NCBI GenBank assembly: GCA_020635015.1
Contig: JACKAP010000009.1
Coordinates: forward strand, 62,001-126,000
Length of the DNA stretch: 64,000 nucleotides
Reading direction: 5' to 3'
Source: Calditrichia bacterium
Lineage (GTDB): Bacteria; Calditrichota; Calditrichia; RBG-13-44-9; J075
Made by a program: the position numbers and the translations under genes. The stretch's first letter is position 1. Every line of letters begins with the position of its first letter. Below the pieces are notes generated by a model. That model had not been told where the DNA came from and searched no databases. It worked only from the letters and a program-made list of their open reading frames with translations. This document shows positions 1 through 9,903 of the stretch, piece after piece.

Positions 1-404
1 ATCGGGGTCAGATGCGGGGCGCGTTCCTTCGGGAAATAGATCTGGTACGGCCCGGCATGCACCGTCAGCACCGGGCGCTTGAAGGTGAGCAGGTTGGCAA
101 TCTCCGCCAGGATGGTCAGAATAAAACCCTTGGGCGAATTGCCATTGAGATGCATGTGCACCCGGTAGCCCTGCAGACTCAGCTTGAGACATTTCCAAAA
201 ATAATCCAGCCCGTTCAGCGAAGTGAGGTACTCCGGGCTGGGAATTTTCCGGCTTTCCGGGGCGATGTTGATCACGTCACATACATGGCCGGCTTCGATC
301 AATGCTTCCTTCACAAAGGAGACCCGGATTCCCCAGCCGGCGCGGGGAGGGGGGTAGGAACTGATTTCAAGGATTTTCTTCGGTTTTCCGTTTCGGCGAC
401 TCAT
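1..404 (-). CDS. Glycosyltransferase, family 4-like N-terminal part (cut by window edge)
   Basis: Reading leftward from an ATG at 404, the frame stays open to the window edge, giving about 134 residues with no stop. The start reads MSRRNGKPKKILEISSYPPP, followed by RAGWGIRVSFVKEAL. This matches the N-terminal Rossmann fold of GT-B glycosyltransferases (GT4-like), with the glycine loop that contacts the acceptor or donor, and later a TVHAGPYQIYFP strand. The start lies only 6 nt after the stop of the heparinase-like gene, so the two are probably cotranscribed with the WecB-type epimerase further upstream. Together they suggest surface or exopolysaccharide synthesis. The donor-binding C-terminal half is outside the window, so the sugar cannot be predicted. 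Confidence 0.75.
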   Translation of the reverse strand, partial: MSRRNGKPKKILEISSYPPPRAGWGIRVSFVKEALIEAGHVCDVINIAPESRKIPSPEYLTSLNGLDYFWKCLKLSLQGYRVHMHLNGNSPKGFILTILAEIANLLTFKRPVLTVHAGPYQIYFPKERAPHLTP

Positions 405-410
405 AACACA

Positions 411-2799
411 CTATTTCCAGGATTCAACGTTCGGTTTGTCTAATTGATTGGCAAAGATTTTGAGACCGGCGACCTTCGTCTCGGTAAGTTGCGAATGTAC
501 ATCCGTGCCGTCTTTTTGGAGGTGATTTACCTTAATAAAACGGAATTCGATTTCTTTAGCGTGTTCATGGCGTTCGATGACGCACAGCGCATCGGTTTCG
601 ATCTTTTCCTTTCCGCCGAGCACAAATTTCCGGCGCAGGGGATTGAGGTAGACCGTCTCTTCTCCCTCGGCGCACTGAATCCGGTATGCGGTGATCGCCA
701 CATCGACCTGGCGCTGCTGCAGGGAAAGCGTTTGATCTTCGCGAATGCTTTCCAGGGGGAAGAGCATGCCCAGGTGCAGCGGCAGCTTATCCGTGACCCG
801 GATGCGCAGCACCGGCGCGGGGGTTCGGCAGCCGTAGCCGGTCGCCATCCACCCTCCGTCGGGCCGGTCCTGGCCGTTGGCGATGTGCAGCGATGCCGCC
901 GGAGGCAGGGCCAGACGGGCAACGCTTCTGACCGTTGTAGATCAGGCCGTTGTCTTGCTCGGTCAGCTCGCCGGGATAGAAATGCAGGGAAGACTCCACT
1001 TCAAAGGGCTTGCGGGTGTTGCTGCCGCTCACCTCGTCCATCACCAGGAAATAATGGCCTTTGCGGAACAGCAAATATCGCCGCTGGCAAACGGTGTCTT
1101 CCAGCCCGGAGAAGCGGTCGATCGCCCCCCCGGCAAAATCCAGCTCCGCGGTGGAGACCCAGTCGTCGAAGCGCGGAGACGCCACATTCGACCAGGTGAT
1201 CCGTCCGGCATGCAGCGCCTGCCCGGCATTGTTGACCGAGATGGCATTGTGGCCGCGGGTGTCGCGGAAATAGCGATGCCACTGTTCGTCGCCGAAATAG
1301 GTGTAAAATCCCGGATCGATCACCAGGGGCTGCCCTTCCAGGCAGAGCTCGAAGGAGAGGATGTCGCCATGCCCGTGGGCGGCGGAAGGGGTCTCATCCT
1401 TGAATACCCCGTGCGCGATCTCCCCGCAGTCGAAACAACAGTAGCTGCTGCCGGCCTCCCAGCCGTCACGCATGATGAAGTAGCCGCTCTGGCGGTAGGG
1501 GCGGGAAGTATCTTTCGGCAGTTCTGCCGGCAGTTTCTCAAACGATTCATACCCTTCACTGCCCAGCAACCAGAGCAGCTCTTCCGCCGGGGCGCCGGCG
1601 GCATGTTTCATATCACCGCGTTGGAAGATGGCCGCGCCCAGGGCCTGGAAGGGGCGCAGGTTCCACTGCGGCGCCGGGCGGTAGAAGTAGATCGAGCGGG
1701 CGCTGTCAATATCGCCCAGCATCGGCAATTGGCCGTCCGGGCGGGTGAGGTACATCGGGAATTCCAGCGAGCGCTCCAGCAGGTCGAGGGTTTTCTGGGC
1801 CACCGGCAGACCGTTCTGGCGGCGCAGTTGCACCAACATCAAATAAAACCCAATGGTAAAATGATGGTAGTAGCTGGCCTGCTCCACTGTAAATCCGTCG
1901 CCATGGAGCTGCTTTTCCAGTTGTTTTTCCATATCACGCCAATACTTATCGCGCCAGATGCCCATCTTGGGAGAATTGCCGTAGACCGTTCCCAGGAAGG
2001 TCAGGGCGGCCAGCTCGCCGATCAGGTGATTGTAGGGGCTGTAAAAAAACGAGAGATTTTTCTCAATGATGCTTCCCTGCAGCAGGAGCTGCTGCACCAG
2101 GGCTTTCTGGCGGGGCGGCGTCCAGACCGGCGAATCCTGAGTGAGGTAATAAGCCCATACCCAGGAGAAGATCCGCATCGCATGCTCCAGCACCGAGGTG
2201 TGGTTGATGCCGATTTTATAGGGCACCGCTTTGATAAAACTTTCCAACCACAGCCAGATCTTGTTGGCATAGCGTTCATCGCCGGTCAGGAAATAAGCTT
2301 TGGCCATATCGATGAAGAACTGGTGGCGGTTCAGTTCCCAGACATACTTTACGTCACCATATTTTTCCGTGTTGAAGGTATCGACCATGGTGAAGTGCAC
2401 CATGGGATAGTCCTTGCCGGTCTGGGGATTACGGTTCCAGGGGATTGGGTCCGGCAGGGTGACATCCAGCCCCAAAAAATGGAAGCGGTGTTCCAGCAGC
2501 TTCTCCGCCTCGCGCCGGCACTGCTGGTAGGCCTCAGGGAACTGCGCGATGTAGGCTTCGCGCAGCGCTTGCCGGTCGCCGCTCAAGCCGAAAAAGGCGA
2601 TCTCCCGGGAAGGAAACTCGTAGCGCCGGTAGTTCCAGGTGCGCACGTCATCGGGAATGAACAGCTCGTGGAGATCGGTTTTCCCCTTGAATTTCCAGTG
2701 GAACAGTTCCCGGCGATTGTATACCTGTTGCCGCACCCGGAAAAGAATCTCGTCGGATGACATTTTTTGCAGTTTCGAAAACGTGTCTAAAAATGACAT
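411..2799 (-). CDS. Heparinase II/III-family protein, single frameshift near 927
   Basis: This is a polysaccharide-lyase-like protein of about 795 residues with an N-terminal alpha/alpha toroid (for example SPYNHLIGELAALTFLG and EQASYYHHFTIGFYL) and a C-terminal beta-sandwich with HGHGDILSF and DPGFYTYFG, typical of heparinase II/III. The frame from the start breaks near 925-932. The correct C-terminus (from VARLALPPAASLHI to ESWK and a TAG at 411) continues in another frame. The total length is 3n+1, consistent with one extra base in the stretch CAGAAGC. I chose the ATG at 2799; a TTG at 2811 is also in frame. Such proteins are common in exopolysaccharide clusters, where they may trim or release polymer; the substrate is unknown. 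The frameshift may be a sequencing error or a real mutation. Confidence 0.8.
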
Positions 2800-2817
2800 G
2801 ATGATTTTCAATGTTTA

Positions 2818-2966
2818 ATGGTTGTTGGTTCGCTATGCTCACGATGTTTGCCGGCTTCGCCGACGATGTTTGTTCGCTTTGCTCACGATGTTTGCTCACT
2901 TCGTTCGCGATATTTGTTCGCTTCGCTCACGATGTTTGCTCACTTCGTTCGCGATGTTTGTTCGCT
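2818..2966. repeat. Array of 22-nt imperfect palindromes (array A)
   Basis: About six units of roughly 22 nt, each with a near-constant GATGTTTG (or GATATTTG) followed by a 14-15-nt imperfect palindrome such as GCCGGCTTCGCCGAC or GTTCGCTTCGCTCAC. The same unit recurs at 39612-39895, 40383-40503 and 42302-42425. The remaining gap to the epimerase gene (to 3105) holds no gene that I can support. Confidence 0.85.
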
Positions 2967-2967
2967 G

Positions 2968-2987
2968 AGGCGGGTCGCGACCCGCCA
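2968..2987. repeat. Palindrome with TCGCGA core
   Basis: Perfect palindrome GGCGGGTCGCGACCCGCC followed by ACTACA. It is one of four window copies with the same core and different but self-complementary arms (others at 9831-9860, 27350-27369 and 32226-32253). It directly abuts array A. Confidence 0.8.
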
Positions 2988-3105
2988 CTACATGCGAAGT
3001 TGGTTAAATATTGATGAGACCTCGATAACTATTCCCCGCCTTTTCAAGGCGGGGACAGATTTACGAAGCGTCCAGCAAGTAAATCAGGGGCGGTTGCGCC
3101 ACGCG

Positions 3106-4200
3106 CTACACCCTCCGCAACACCTCCACAATCCGCTCCGCCGCATGGCCGTCCCATTTTTCCGGGATGGCGCCTTTTTTCCACTGGCCGGCGAAGAGGC
3201 GGTCGATCAGGGGGAGGATCTTGTCGAGATCGGTGCCGACGATCTCGTTGGTGCCCACCTCGACGGTGCTGGGGCGTTCGGTGTTTTCCCGCAGGGTGAT
3301 GCAGGGAATGCCCAGATAAGTGGTTTCCTCCTGAATGCCGCCGGAGTCGGTCATCACAAACTTGCAGTTTTGGGTCAATTGCATAAAATCCAGATAGCCG
3401 ACCGGCGAGAGCAGCTTCAGGTTGGACAGGGCCCGCACCCGCTCCTCCAGGCCGAAGGCTTTGATGTTCTTTTCGGTGCGCGGATGGATCGGGAAGACGA
3501 TCGGGGTATCTTTGGGAATCCGCTCGAAAGCCGATATGATCTTCAGGAAATTCTCCGGATCGTCGACGTTCGACGGGCGGTGGAGGGTGACCAGCACGTA
3601 GTTCCGCTGCGTCAACTCCAGTTGTTGCAGGATCGGCGACTGTGCCGCCTTCTCCAGGAAGTAAGCCAGGGAATCGATCATCACATTGCCCACAAAGTGC
3701 ACTTTCGCCGGGTCTACGCCTTCTCTGGCCAGATTCTCCATGCCGCTTTTCTCGGTGACGAACAGGTGGTCGGAGAGGGTGTCGGTCACCAGGCGGTTGA
3801 GCTCTTCCGGCATCCGGCGGTCAAAGCTGCGCAGTCCCGCCTCCACATGCACCACCGGAATCCATAGCTTGGAGGCCACCAGACTGCAGGCCACGGTCGA
3901 ATTGACATCGCCCACCACCAGCACCATATCCGGTTTATGCTCCAGGCAGACCTTCTCGAAATCGACCATAATCTTCGCGGTCTGTTCGGCATGGGAGCCG
4001 GAGCCGACCCCCAGGTAAATATCCGGTTGAGGCAACTGCAGGTCTTCGAAGAAAAATTTACTCATACGTTCATCATAATGCTGGCCGGTATGCAGCAGCA
4101 GCGGTTCAATCTCGTTGGGGAATTTCCGCATCACCCGTTGGATCGGGGCAATTTTCATAAAGTTCGGCCGGGCGCCCACCACATTGACAATTCGCTTCAT
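3106..4200 (-). CDS. wecB: UDP-N-acetylglucosamine 2-epimerase (non-hydrolysing)
   Basis: This 364-residue enzyme interconverts UDP-GlcNAc and UDP-ManNAc to supply ManNAc-type sugars for surface polysaccharides. The start MKRIVNVVGARPNFMKIAP is the family signature. Residues equivalent to the known catalytic set are visible: Asp in VVGDVNS, Glu in HVEAGLRS, Glu in MPEELNRL and His in TLHRPSNVD, plus the UDP-binding DSGGIQEE near the C-terminus. Length is normal. I chose the ATG at 4200 because GAGGA lies about 8 nt upstream and the protein then begins exactly at the family start; the frame is open to 4227. It is the first gene of a leftward group with the heparinase-like and glycosyltransferase genes, although a 300-bp repeat-bearing gap follows it. 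Confidence 0.93.
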   Translation of the reverse strand: MKRIVNVVGARPNFMKIAPIQRVMRKFPNEIEPLLLHTGQHYDERMSKFFFEDLQLPQPDIYLGVGSGSHAEQTAKIMVDFEKVCLEHKPDMVLVVGDVNSTVACSLVASKLWIPVVHVEAGLRSFDRRMPEELNRLVTDTLSDHLFVTEKSGMENLAREGVDPAKVHFVGNVMIDSLAYFLEKAAQSPILQQLELTQRNYVLVTLHRPSNVDDPENFLKIISAFERIPKDTPIVFPIHPRTEKNIKAFGLEERVRALSNLKLLSPVGYLDFMQLTQNCKFVMTDSGGIQEETTYLGIPCITLRENTERPSTVEVGTNEIVGTDLDKILPLIDRLFAGQWKKGAIPEKWDGHAAERIVEVLRRV

Positions 4201-4360
4201 TCTCGATTCCTCGGTAACATTCATCATTGTTTTTCAAGTTCAATAAATACGCCATTTGCGTATGGCATAATTGGATAAAATAGCAGCAATCTTTGTGATT
4301 ATGTGCACGTACAGCCCATCCAAAATTTAACCAGCCATTTCGGTACCGGATACTTTTGAA

Positions 4361-4466
4361 TTTAACCGCAAAGATCGCTAAGATTCCGCAAAGTTCGCAA
4401 AGAAAAACCATCATCCGTCTGTTGCTCTGCGAACTTCGCGAATTCTCTGCGATCTTTGCGGTTAAA
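4361..4466. repeat. MITE-like inverted repeat (AACCGCAAAGATCGC type)
   Basis: Left arm TTTAACCGCAAAGATCGC at 4361 pairs with right arm GCGATCTTTGCGGTTAAA ending at 4466; the inner parts also pair (CGCAAAGTTCGCAAAG / CTTCGCGAA). It lies in the 880-bp gap between the epimerase gene and the beta-helix gene. That gap has no supported gene, only this repeat, the next one and AT-rich DNA. Confidence 0.75.
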
Positions 4467-4659
4467 ATTAGTCTGACGCCTCACTAAATTCTCTAATTTT
4501 AGAAAATGCCCGGCACTGACACGAAACATAAGCATCGACCAGGCCGTCAATCGTGACCGAAGTTGATTAATGAAAAAAACTTCTATTCGGCTGCTCCGCA
4601 TTCTTATAGAGCCTTCGAGCAATTCATCTTTCTCAACACTATCAACATATATTTTATTC

Positions 4660-4739
4660 ACCGCAGAGAGCGCAGAGAACGCAAAGAGAAACAATACTTA
4701 CGGGTTTATCTCTCAGCGACCTTTGCGACCTCTGCGGTA
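4660..4739. repeat. MITE-like inverted repeat (ACCGCAGAGAGCGCAGAG type)
   Basis: Left arm ACCGCAGAGAGCGCAGAG and right arm CTTTGCGACCTCTGCGGT form a hairpin of about 80 bp. It is similar in style to the 4361-4466 element but with GAG instead of AAG motifs. Confidence 0.7.
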
Positions 4740-5079
4740 AGAAGAATGTCTTTGCTGACAAGGGAAGCTTTGCTACAAAAACAAACTTTTGAGATCGTGC
4801 AGCGCAGAGAACCTTCAAGCGGCAATCCCGCAGCGCTGCCCGATTGTGAATTTATTGTACAGATTCACAATTCTGCATGTTCTTCCAGCATTCATCCGTT
4901 ACATTTCATAATTGTTTCAATACTCAATAAAATCAACACTTCCAAAGCGCGTGTTTCTGTAATGTGAATTCTGGCACATATCTTGTCAATTTCCCCTCAG
5001 GAGAGTTATGGGAGATCTATTGCGGGCATACAGCAGATAGAATCCCAATCAGGTGAATAAACTAAAAAAGGGGAAACTC

Positions 5080-6492
5080 ATGAAAAGTCTTTATCATGCC
5101 CGGCAATCAAAAAAAGCGATTTTTAACCTGCTGTTGTTTTCATGTCTGCTTTTTCTGGTTACGTTGGGGATGGCGCAAAACCCGCCGACGGAAAACGGTC
5201 CGCTGGAGGTGGTGCGCATCATCGATCCGGACAACGGTCCCGGCACCGACTATACCTCGTTACAGGATTTTGCCGACACGGAAAAACGCAACCTGGTCAG
5301 CGCCAACGAAATTGCCGTCGCCCTCTGCCGCAGCAGCAACGGCACGCCGGACGGCCCGGCGCAATTCTATGATTGGGTGACCGATACCGCATGTTATGTC
5401 AAGATCATTGCCGATACCGACCACCGGGCCTCCGCCCGCTGGGATGACAACAAATACCGGATCATCGAACATACCACCCTCAACTCGGAGTGCATCGATA
5501 TCGAAATTGATAATATTGTGATCGATGGCATCCAGATGCGCCTGACCGGCAGCGGCGGCAACAATGATGTGCTCGATCCGGATGCCGGCGACAAGTTCAT
5601 CATCCGCAATTGCTATGTCTGGCTCGATCTTTCCAGCGGTTCCGGCAGCGGCATCGATCCCAAATCGGCAGTGGAAATCTACAATTGCATCTTCCGGGAA
5701 AGCCAGGGGATCGGGGTCGCGGTCCGGGCCAAGCCCGGTGCGGAGGTCTGCGCCTATAACAATACCTTTGTCGGCTGGGAGCGGGCATTCGAGACCGAAG
5801 GGGTGGTGACCGCAGTGAACAATATTTCCCGGGGATCTTCCGCCGACGCATATTACGCCACTGATGGAGGGATATTCACCGCCGTTTCGGATTACAACAG
5901 CTCGCAGCATAGCGGTGATGCGATTGTGAATTCATCGCGCAACAACACCCAATCGCCCTGGTTCAGCGGCGCCACTTCCGACCCGGCCATTTTTGTCGAT
6001 GCAGCCAACGGGAATTATCATCTTAAACCAGGTGCTATTTTTGTAGCGGTCGGTTGCGGTCCTGCCGCCGATCCGGACGTCCCGGCCCGTGATATCGACA
6101 ATGATGCGCGATTCGGCGCAACCGCCGATCTGGGTGCGGATGCGATTGGCAGCGGCGTGGTAGGCGTCGAAGAACCGGGCGACTCGCCGGAGACGGTCGA
6201 GGTTTTTGAATTGGGCAATAATTATCCGAATCCATTTAATCCGGAAACTCATATCGGATTTCGGATTTCGGATTTCGGGTATGTACGATTAGCGGTATAT
6301 GATCTGAGCGGTCGCAAGGTGGCCACGTTGCTGGCGGGAGAGATGCCGCCCGGGGCGCATGAAGTACAGTGGGACGGCCGAAATGACCGCGGTGAAGCGG
6401 TCTCGACCGGCGTATACATGTACCAGATGACGGCGCAAAGCCGCAGCGGGCAATCTTTTCGTGAGGTGAGGAAAATGCTGCTGGTACGTTAA
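5080..6492 (+). CDS. Secreted right-handed beta-helix protein with C-terminal FlgD-like sorting domain
   Basis: This 470-residue exported protein starts with a basic n-region and a hydrophobic core (FNLLLFSCLLFLVTLGMAQ). The middle repeats short beta-strands with Asn and Ile ladders (IEIDNIVIDGIQ, IIRNCYVWL, VEIYNCIF, VCAYNNTF), as in parallel beta-helix polysaccharide-binding or lyase folds. The last 85 residues begin at ELGNNYPNPFNPET and end GVYMYQMTAQ...KMLLVR, the FlgD-Ig/type IX-like sorting module. I chose the ATG at 5080, with AAGGGG about 7 nt upstream, over a GTG at 5053. No catalytic residues can be assigned. It stands alone with its own terminator, upstream of the G8 genes. Confidence 0.8.
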   Translation: MKSLYHARQSKKAIFNLLLFSCLLFLVTLGMAQNPPTENGPLEVVRIIDPDNGPGTDYTSLQDFADTEKRNLVSANEIAVALCRSSNGTPDGPAQFYDWVTDTACYVKIIADTDHRASARWDDNKYRIIEHTTLNSECIDIEIDNIVIDGIQMRLTGSGGNNDVLDPDAGDKFIIRNCYVWLDLSSGSGSGIDPKSAVEIYNCIFRESQGIGVAVRAKPGAEVCAYNNTFVGWERAFETEGVVTAVNNISRGSSADAYYATDGGIFTAVSDYNSSQHSGDAIVNSSRNNTQSPWFSGATSDPAIFVDAANGNYHLKPGAIFVAVGCGPAADPDVPARDIDNDARFGATADLGADAIGSGVVGVEEPGDSPETVEVFELGNNYPNPFNPETHIGFRISDFGYVRLAVYDLSGRKVATLLAGEMPPGAHEVQWDGRNDRGEAVSTGVYMYQMTAQSRSGQSFREVRKMLLVR

Positions 6493-6502
6493 GTCGCTGA
6501 GC

Positions 6503-6537
6503 AAAAGCCGGAGAAGCAGAATTCTCCGGCTTTTTTT
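6503..6537 (+). terminator. Rho-independent terminator
   Basis: Stem AAAAGCCGGAGAA / TTCTCCGGCTTTT with a 6-nt loop and a T-run, 11 nt after the stop of the beta-helix gene. Confidence 0.9.
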
Positions 6538-6540
6538 AGG

Positions 6541-6739
6541 TCCACGGATTACACGGATTAATACGGATGATTAAATAGTATGATCGCATCAGCCGACACT
6601 ATTCAACCCCTCTAAATCTCCCCTTACCAAGGGGAGACTTGAAGGTTTCCCCCCTTGGTAAGGGGGGACGGAAGGGGGGTAGAAAAGCTGATGGTTTTTG
6701 TTCATTTTATTTCCGTGAAAATCTGTGTAATCCGTGGAC
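6541..6739. repeat. Inverted-repeat element, copy 1 (TCCACGGATTACACGG ends)
   Basis: Ends TCCACGGATTACACGG and GTGTAATCCGTGGA are inverted. The core contains paired CCTTACCAAGGGG / CCCCTTGGTAAGG hairpin arms and AACCCCTCTAAATCTCCCC. A second copy lies at 12725-13064 and the core alone is at 62948-63024. The rest of the gap up to 7050 is AT-rich, and I see no gene in it. Confidence 0.85.
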
Positions 6740-7105
6740 TTCTTTTTCGTGTAATCCGTGGATCTCTTTCAATAATACACTGTAAACCTAACACTCTGCA
6801 AACCCAACCTCACTCGCATCATCCCACGTTGTAAAATATTTGTACAGAAATCCTTTCCTGCATGAACTTCCAGTTGCTTTGTATTCTTTTTCACTTTTCT
6901 GAAAAAACCGCTAAATCCATTATAAATAACCTGTTTTTGGATTTCGCCGAATTTTGGCATATATCTTGTAGAACGCTCCCACAGTGCATCACTAGCGCAT
7001 AATTCCCAAATGATGCCGGAAATCAACTGACGAATTAAAGTGTAAGGACTTTATATGCGTTTCTCTGCAACTAAATCGTTATACCAAAACTTGAGGAGTT
7101 TGATT

Positions 7106-9796
7106 ATGGGTGAGATGGAAAAGAAAACAAAGTTACCGTTTATCATAGATCAGAAGCATGCCGGGCAGGTCTTCTGGCTGCTGCTGGCGCTGCTGCTGTT
7201 GTTGGGATTCAACGGTTTTGCCGGCGACGTGCGTTCGGTGCAGAGCGGGAGCTGGTCGGATCCCGGCACCTGGGACAACGGCGTTCCCGGCCAGGGCGAT
7301 GATGTGGTGGTCGATAGCGGCCATGTGGTGCTTTACGACGTCTCCTCTAACGCGGAAATCCGCACCATGCATATTCGCGGCAAGCTGGAGTTCTCCCGCA
7401 GCACCGACACCCAACTGGATGTAGGAGTGGTCATTATCAGCACCGCCGCGACGGTGGATTTCAACGCCAACTGCTCGATGCACCAGCACGGCCCGCATTG
7501 GGACGGCGCCCCGCTGCCCGCCCTGGAGGTGGGCAGCATGGACAATCCCATCCCGGACGGCATCACCGCCCGCATCCGCCTGAAGCACTTCTCCGGCTTC
7601 GATCCCGATTGCGCGCCGGGCATCATCTGCTACAACGGGCGAATGGATTTCCACGGCAAGCCGGTCAATAAGACCTGGGTCAAGATCGCTCAGTCGGCGA
7701 TGGACGGCGACAACACCGTTACCGTGGCCGAAGCGGTCAACTGGCAGCCCGGCGACCGGATCATCGTGACCCGTTCCAAACGGCCCAGCGGCAATATCAT
7801 CAATACCGGCTCCTATGCCGACAATGGGCAGATCCAGACCGAGGAGAAAGTGGTCTCCGGGATTTCCGGCAATGTCATCACCCTGAACAGCGCCCTGCAG
7901 CATGATCACCCGGTGTGGAAAGGCGGGCGATATGCCGGCGAGGTGGCGCTGATCTCCCGCAACGTCATCGTGGAATCGAAAGAACCGAACGGGGTGCGCG
8001 GGCATACCATGTATCACCACGGTTCCAAAGGCAGCATCAGCTATGCGGAATTCGCCCATCTGGGCAAGGAAGGGGTGCTGGCCCGCTACCCGATCCACTA
8101 CCACGTGATGCGCTCCACCAACCGGGGCAGCAGCGTGATCGGCGCTTCGATCTGGGATTCGAGCAACCGCTTCATTACCATCCACGGCACCGACTACCTG
8201 GTGGTGCGCGACTGTGTAGGCTACAAATCGATCGGCCACGGCTTCTTCATGGAAGATGCGTCGGAAGTGAACAATCTCCTGGAGAACAACCTCGCCGTGC
8301 AGGCGTTTGATAGCGATGAGATTCCCAACCAGGCGCTCAGCTATGATGACAACGACGGCGCCGGCTTCTGGTGGGCCAATCCCCAGAACGCCTTCCTGAA
8401 CAATGTGGCCACTGAGACCGACCGCTATGGCTATCAATTGGAAATTGTTCCGAGCGTGCGCATGTCAGTGCTGCAGCCCAATGGGACCATGCAGCCAAAT
8501 GTGCAGATCGATCAGCTTTCTAATATCATCTTCAAAGATAACGAGGCCCATGGCACCATGGAATACGGCCTGGCCCTTGAAGGGGTAATGGCTTCTACCG
8601 ATGATGCATTCTATGTGGAAAATATGGAAGTGTGGGGCAGCTGGCGGGCGCTGCGGCCGGACTTGAACAATTTCTATTTCAAGAATCTCTACGCCTGGAA
8701 CCATGCTTACGGTTTCTACGCCATCGATCCCAAGAACGGGCGGGTGGAGAACTATCATGCCATCAATACCGGCAATCACGCCATGTCCTTCCAGGATCAT
8801 CCTGAGGGACTGATTACCTTTGAGCAGGTGGTTATCGACAGCTCCAACGAATGGCCGTTCAAGGTTTATGGGCGTGATCCCCGGGATGAAGACTGCTATG
8901 TGCATGTGAGAGATTATACCATCACCAACACCGAAGGCGGTCTGAACGGCGCTTCTTCCACCTCCGGGGTGGAGCCGACGCCCTACATCGCCCTGTTCTT
9001 GCACGACTGGTTCGGCCCCGGCCAGGACGCCAAGGTGATCCCGGCGGTGCAGAATCCCAACGACGGGCTGAACTACCAGAACATGAGCCCGATGTTCCGC
9101 AACGACATCAAGGTGGCCCAAACCAGCGCCGCATTTCCCAATAACCCGGTGCACAAGAACGACAACATGCCTCCGGCAACGGTGATTACCTATCCGGCCG
9201 ATCTCCAGATGTTCAGCAACCAGGTGAACAGCATCACGGTGCGCGGCACCTGCATCGACGCCAGTGAAGTAACCTCCGTAACCGTGAATGGCGTGCAGGC
9301 CACTGCGGTAGGCGACAATTTTACCCGCTGGGAAGTGACCCTGACCAACCTCTCTGCCGGCACGATGGACCTGGTGGCCAAAGGCACCGACACGCACGGC
9401 AATGTGGAACTCAATCCCCATCGCATCCGCATCGGCCTCGGCATGGTGCCGACCGGCACCGGGGATGGCGGTATCTCTCCGGCGGTGGCCCACGGCTTTG
9501 AGCTGGGCAACAACTATCCCAATCCTTTCAACCCGGAGACCCGCATCCAGTTTACGGTGGCCGCGCAAGGCCAGGATCTCAGCCTGGTGCGGCTGAATAT
9601 CTACAACGTGCTCGGTCATAAAGTGCGCGAGCTGGTGAACGGCTACCTGACATCCGGCGCCCATGAATACACCTGGGACGGGCGGGATAGCAATGGTGAA
9701 GCAGTGGCCTCCGGCGTTTACATCTATGAAATGGTCGCCCAGAGCCACAGCGGCCAATCTTTCCGCCAGGCCAAAAAGATGTTGCTCGTGAGATGA
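7106..9796 (+). CDS. Secreted G8-domain / beta-helix protein, CEMIP-like, with sorting domain (copy 1)
   Basis: This is an exported protein of about 896 residues. After a signal segment (WLLLALLLLLGFNGFAG), a G8 domain begins SGSWSDPGTWDNGVPGQGDD. It is followed by a long right-handed beta-helix containing YPIHYHVM, ITIHGTDYLVVRDCVGY and SIGHGFFMEDASE. These resemble the animal CEMIP/TMEM2 (hyaluronan-processing) family, whose corresponding segment has the same VHG...VGY.S.GH.FF.ED pattern (recalled, not aligned). An Ig-like module (PPATVITYPADLQMF...) and the C-terminal NNYPNPFNPET sorting module follow. The ATG at 7106 has GAGGAG upstream; an ATG at 7055 is also possible. A polysaccharide-binding or degrading role outside the cell is inferred. 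It is paralogous to the gene at 13119. Confidence 0.85.
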   Translation: MGEMEKKTKLPFIIDQKHAGQVFWLLLALLLLLGFNGFAGDVRSVQSGSWSDPGTWDNGVPGQGDDVVVDSGHVVLYDVSSNAEIRTMHIRGKLEFSRSTDTQLDVGVVIISTAATVDFNANCSMHQHGPHWDGAPLPALEVGSMDNPIPDGITARIRLKHFSGFDPDCAPGIICYNGRMDFHGKPVNKTWVKIAQSAMDGDNTVTVAEAVNWQPGDRIIVTRSKRPSGNIINTGSYADNGQIQTEEKVVSGISGNVITLNSALQHDHPVWKGGRYAGEVALISRNVIVESKEPNGVRGHTMYHHGSKGSISYAEFAHLGKEGVLARYPIHYHVMRSTNRGSSVIGASIWDSSNRFITIHGTDYLVVRDCVGYKSIGHGFFMEDASEVNNLLENNLAVQAFDSDEIPNQALSYDDNDGAGFWWANPQNAFLNNVATETDRYGYQLEIVPSVRMSVLQPNGTMQPNVQIDQLSNIIFKDNEAHGTMEYGLALEGVMASTDDAFYVENMEVWGSWRALRPDLNNFYFKNLYAWNHAYGFYAIDPKNGRVENYHAINTGNHAMSFQDHPEGLITFEQVVIDSSNEWPFKVYGRDPRDEDCYVHVRDYTITNTEGGLNGASSTSGVEPTPYIALFLHDWFGPGQDAKVIPAVQNPNDGLNYQNMSPMFRNDIKVAQTSAAFPNNPVHKNDNMPPATVITYPADLQMFSNQVNSITVRGTCIDASEVTSVTVNGVQATAVGDNFTRWEVTLTNLSAGTMDLVAKGTDTHGNVELNPHRIRIGLGMVPTGTGDGGISPAVAHGFELGNNYPNPFNPETRIQFTVAAQGQDLSLVRLNIYNVLGHKVRELVNGYLTSGAHEYTWDGRDSNGEAVASGVYIYEMVAQSHSGQSFRQAKKMLLVR

Positions 9797-9821
9797 CCCT
9801 CTCCTCCATCTCGTGAACACG

Positions 9822-9877
9822 AGCCGGGGCTGTAAGGGCGGGTCGCGACCCGCCCCTACATTTCCCCGGCTTTTTTT
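9822..9877 (+). terminator. Terminator enclosing a TCGCGA palindrome
   Basis: Outer stem AGCCGGGG / CCCCGGCT followed by TTTTTT. The loop is itself the palindrome TGTAAGGGCGGGTCGCGACC... at 9831-9860. The palindrome therefore seems to have inserted in, or been recruited to, a terminator loop. Confidence 0.8.
9831..9860. repeat. Palindrome with TCGCGA core
   Basis: TGTAaGGGCGGG-TCGCGA-CCCGCCCcTACA, a 30-bp near-perfect palindrome. It is the longest-arm copy of the four in the window. Confidence 0.85.
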
Positions 9878-9903
9878 ATTGGGAGGATGAATCTACGGAT
9901 GGT

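Noticed and set aside
12..443. Plus-strand ORF at the left edge
   Set aside because: The opposite strand encodes a clear glycosyltransferase N-terminus with a start at 404; the plus frame has no recognisable motif.
877..2760. Long plus-strand ORF opposite the heparinase-like gene
   Set aside because: It is the antisense shadow of a recognisable protein; its translation shows no family and mirrors GC-rich codon structure. The same holds for antisense ORFs at 7133-8437, 8465-9820, 29993-32083 and 47168-48490.
6769..7026. 85-codon minus ORF in the AT-rich gap before the first G8 gene
   Set aside because: No family resemblance, atypical residue mix, overlaps repeat-derived DNA and lacks a clear ribosome-binding site.
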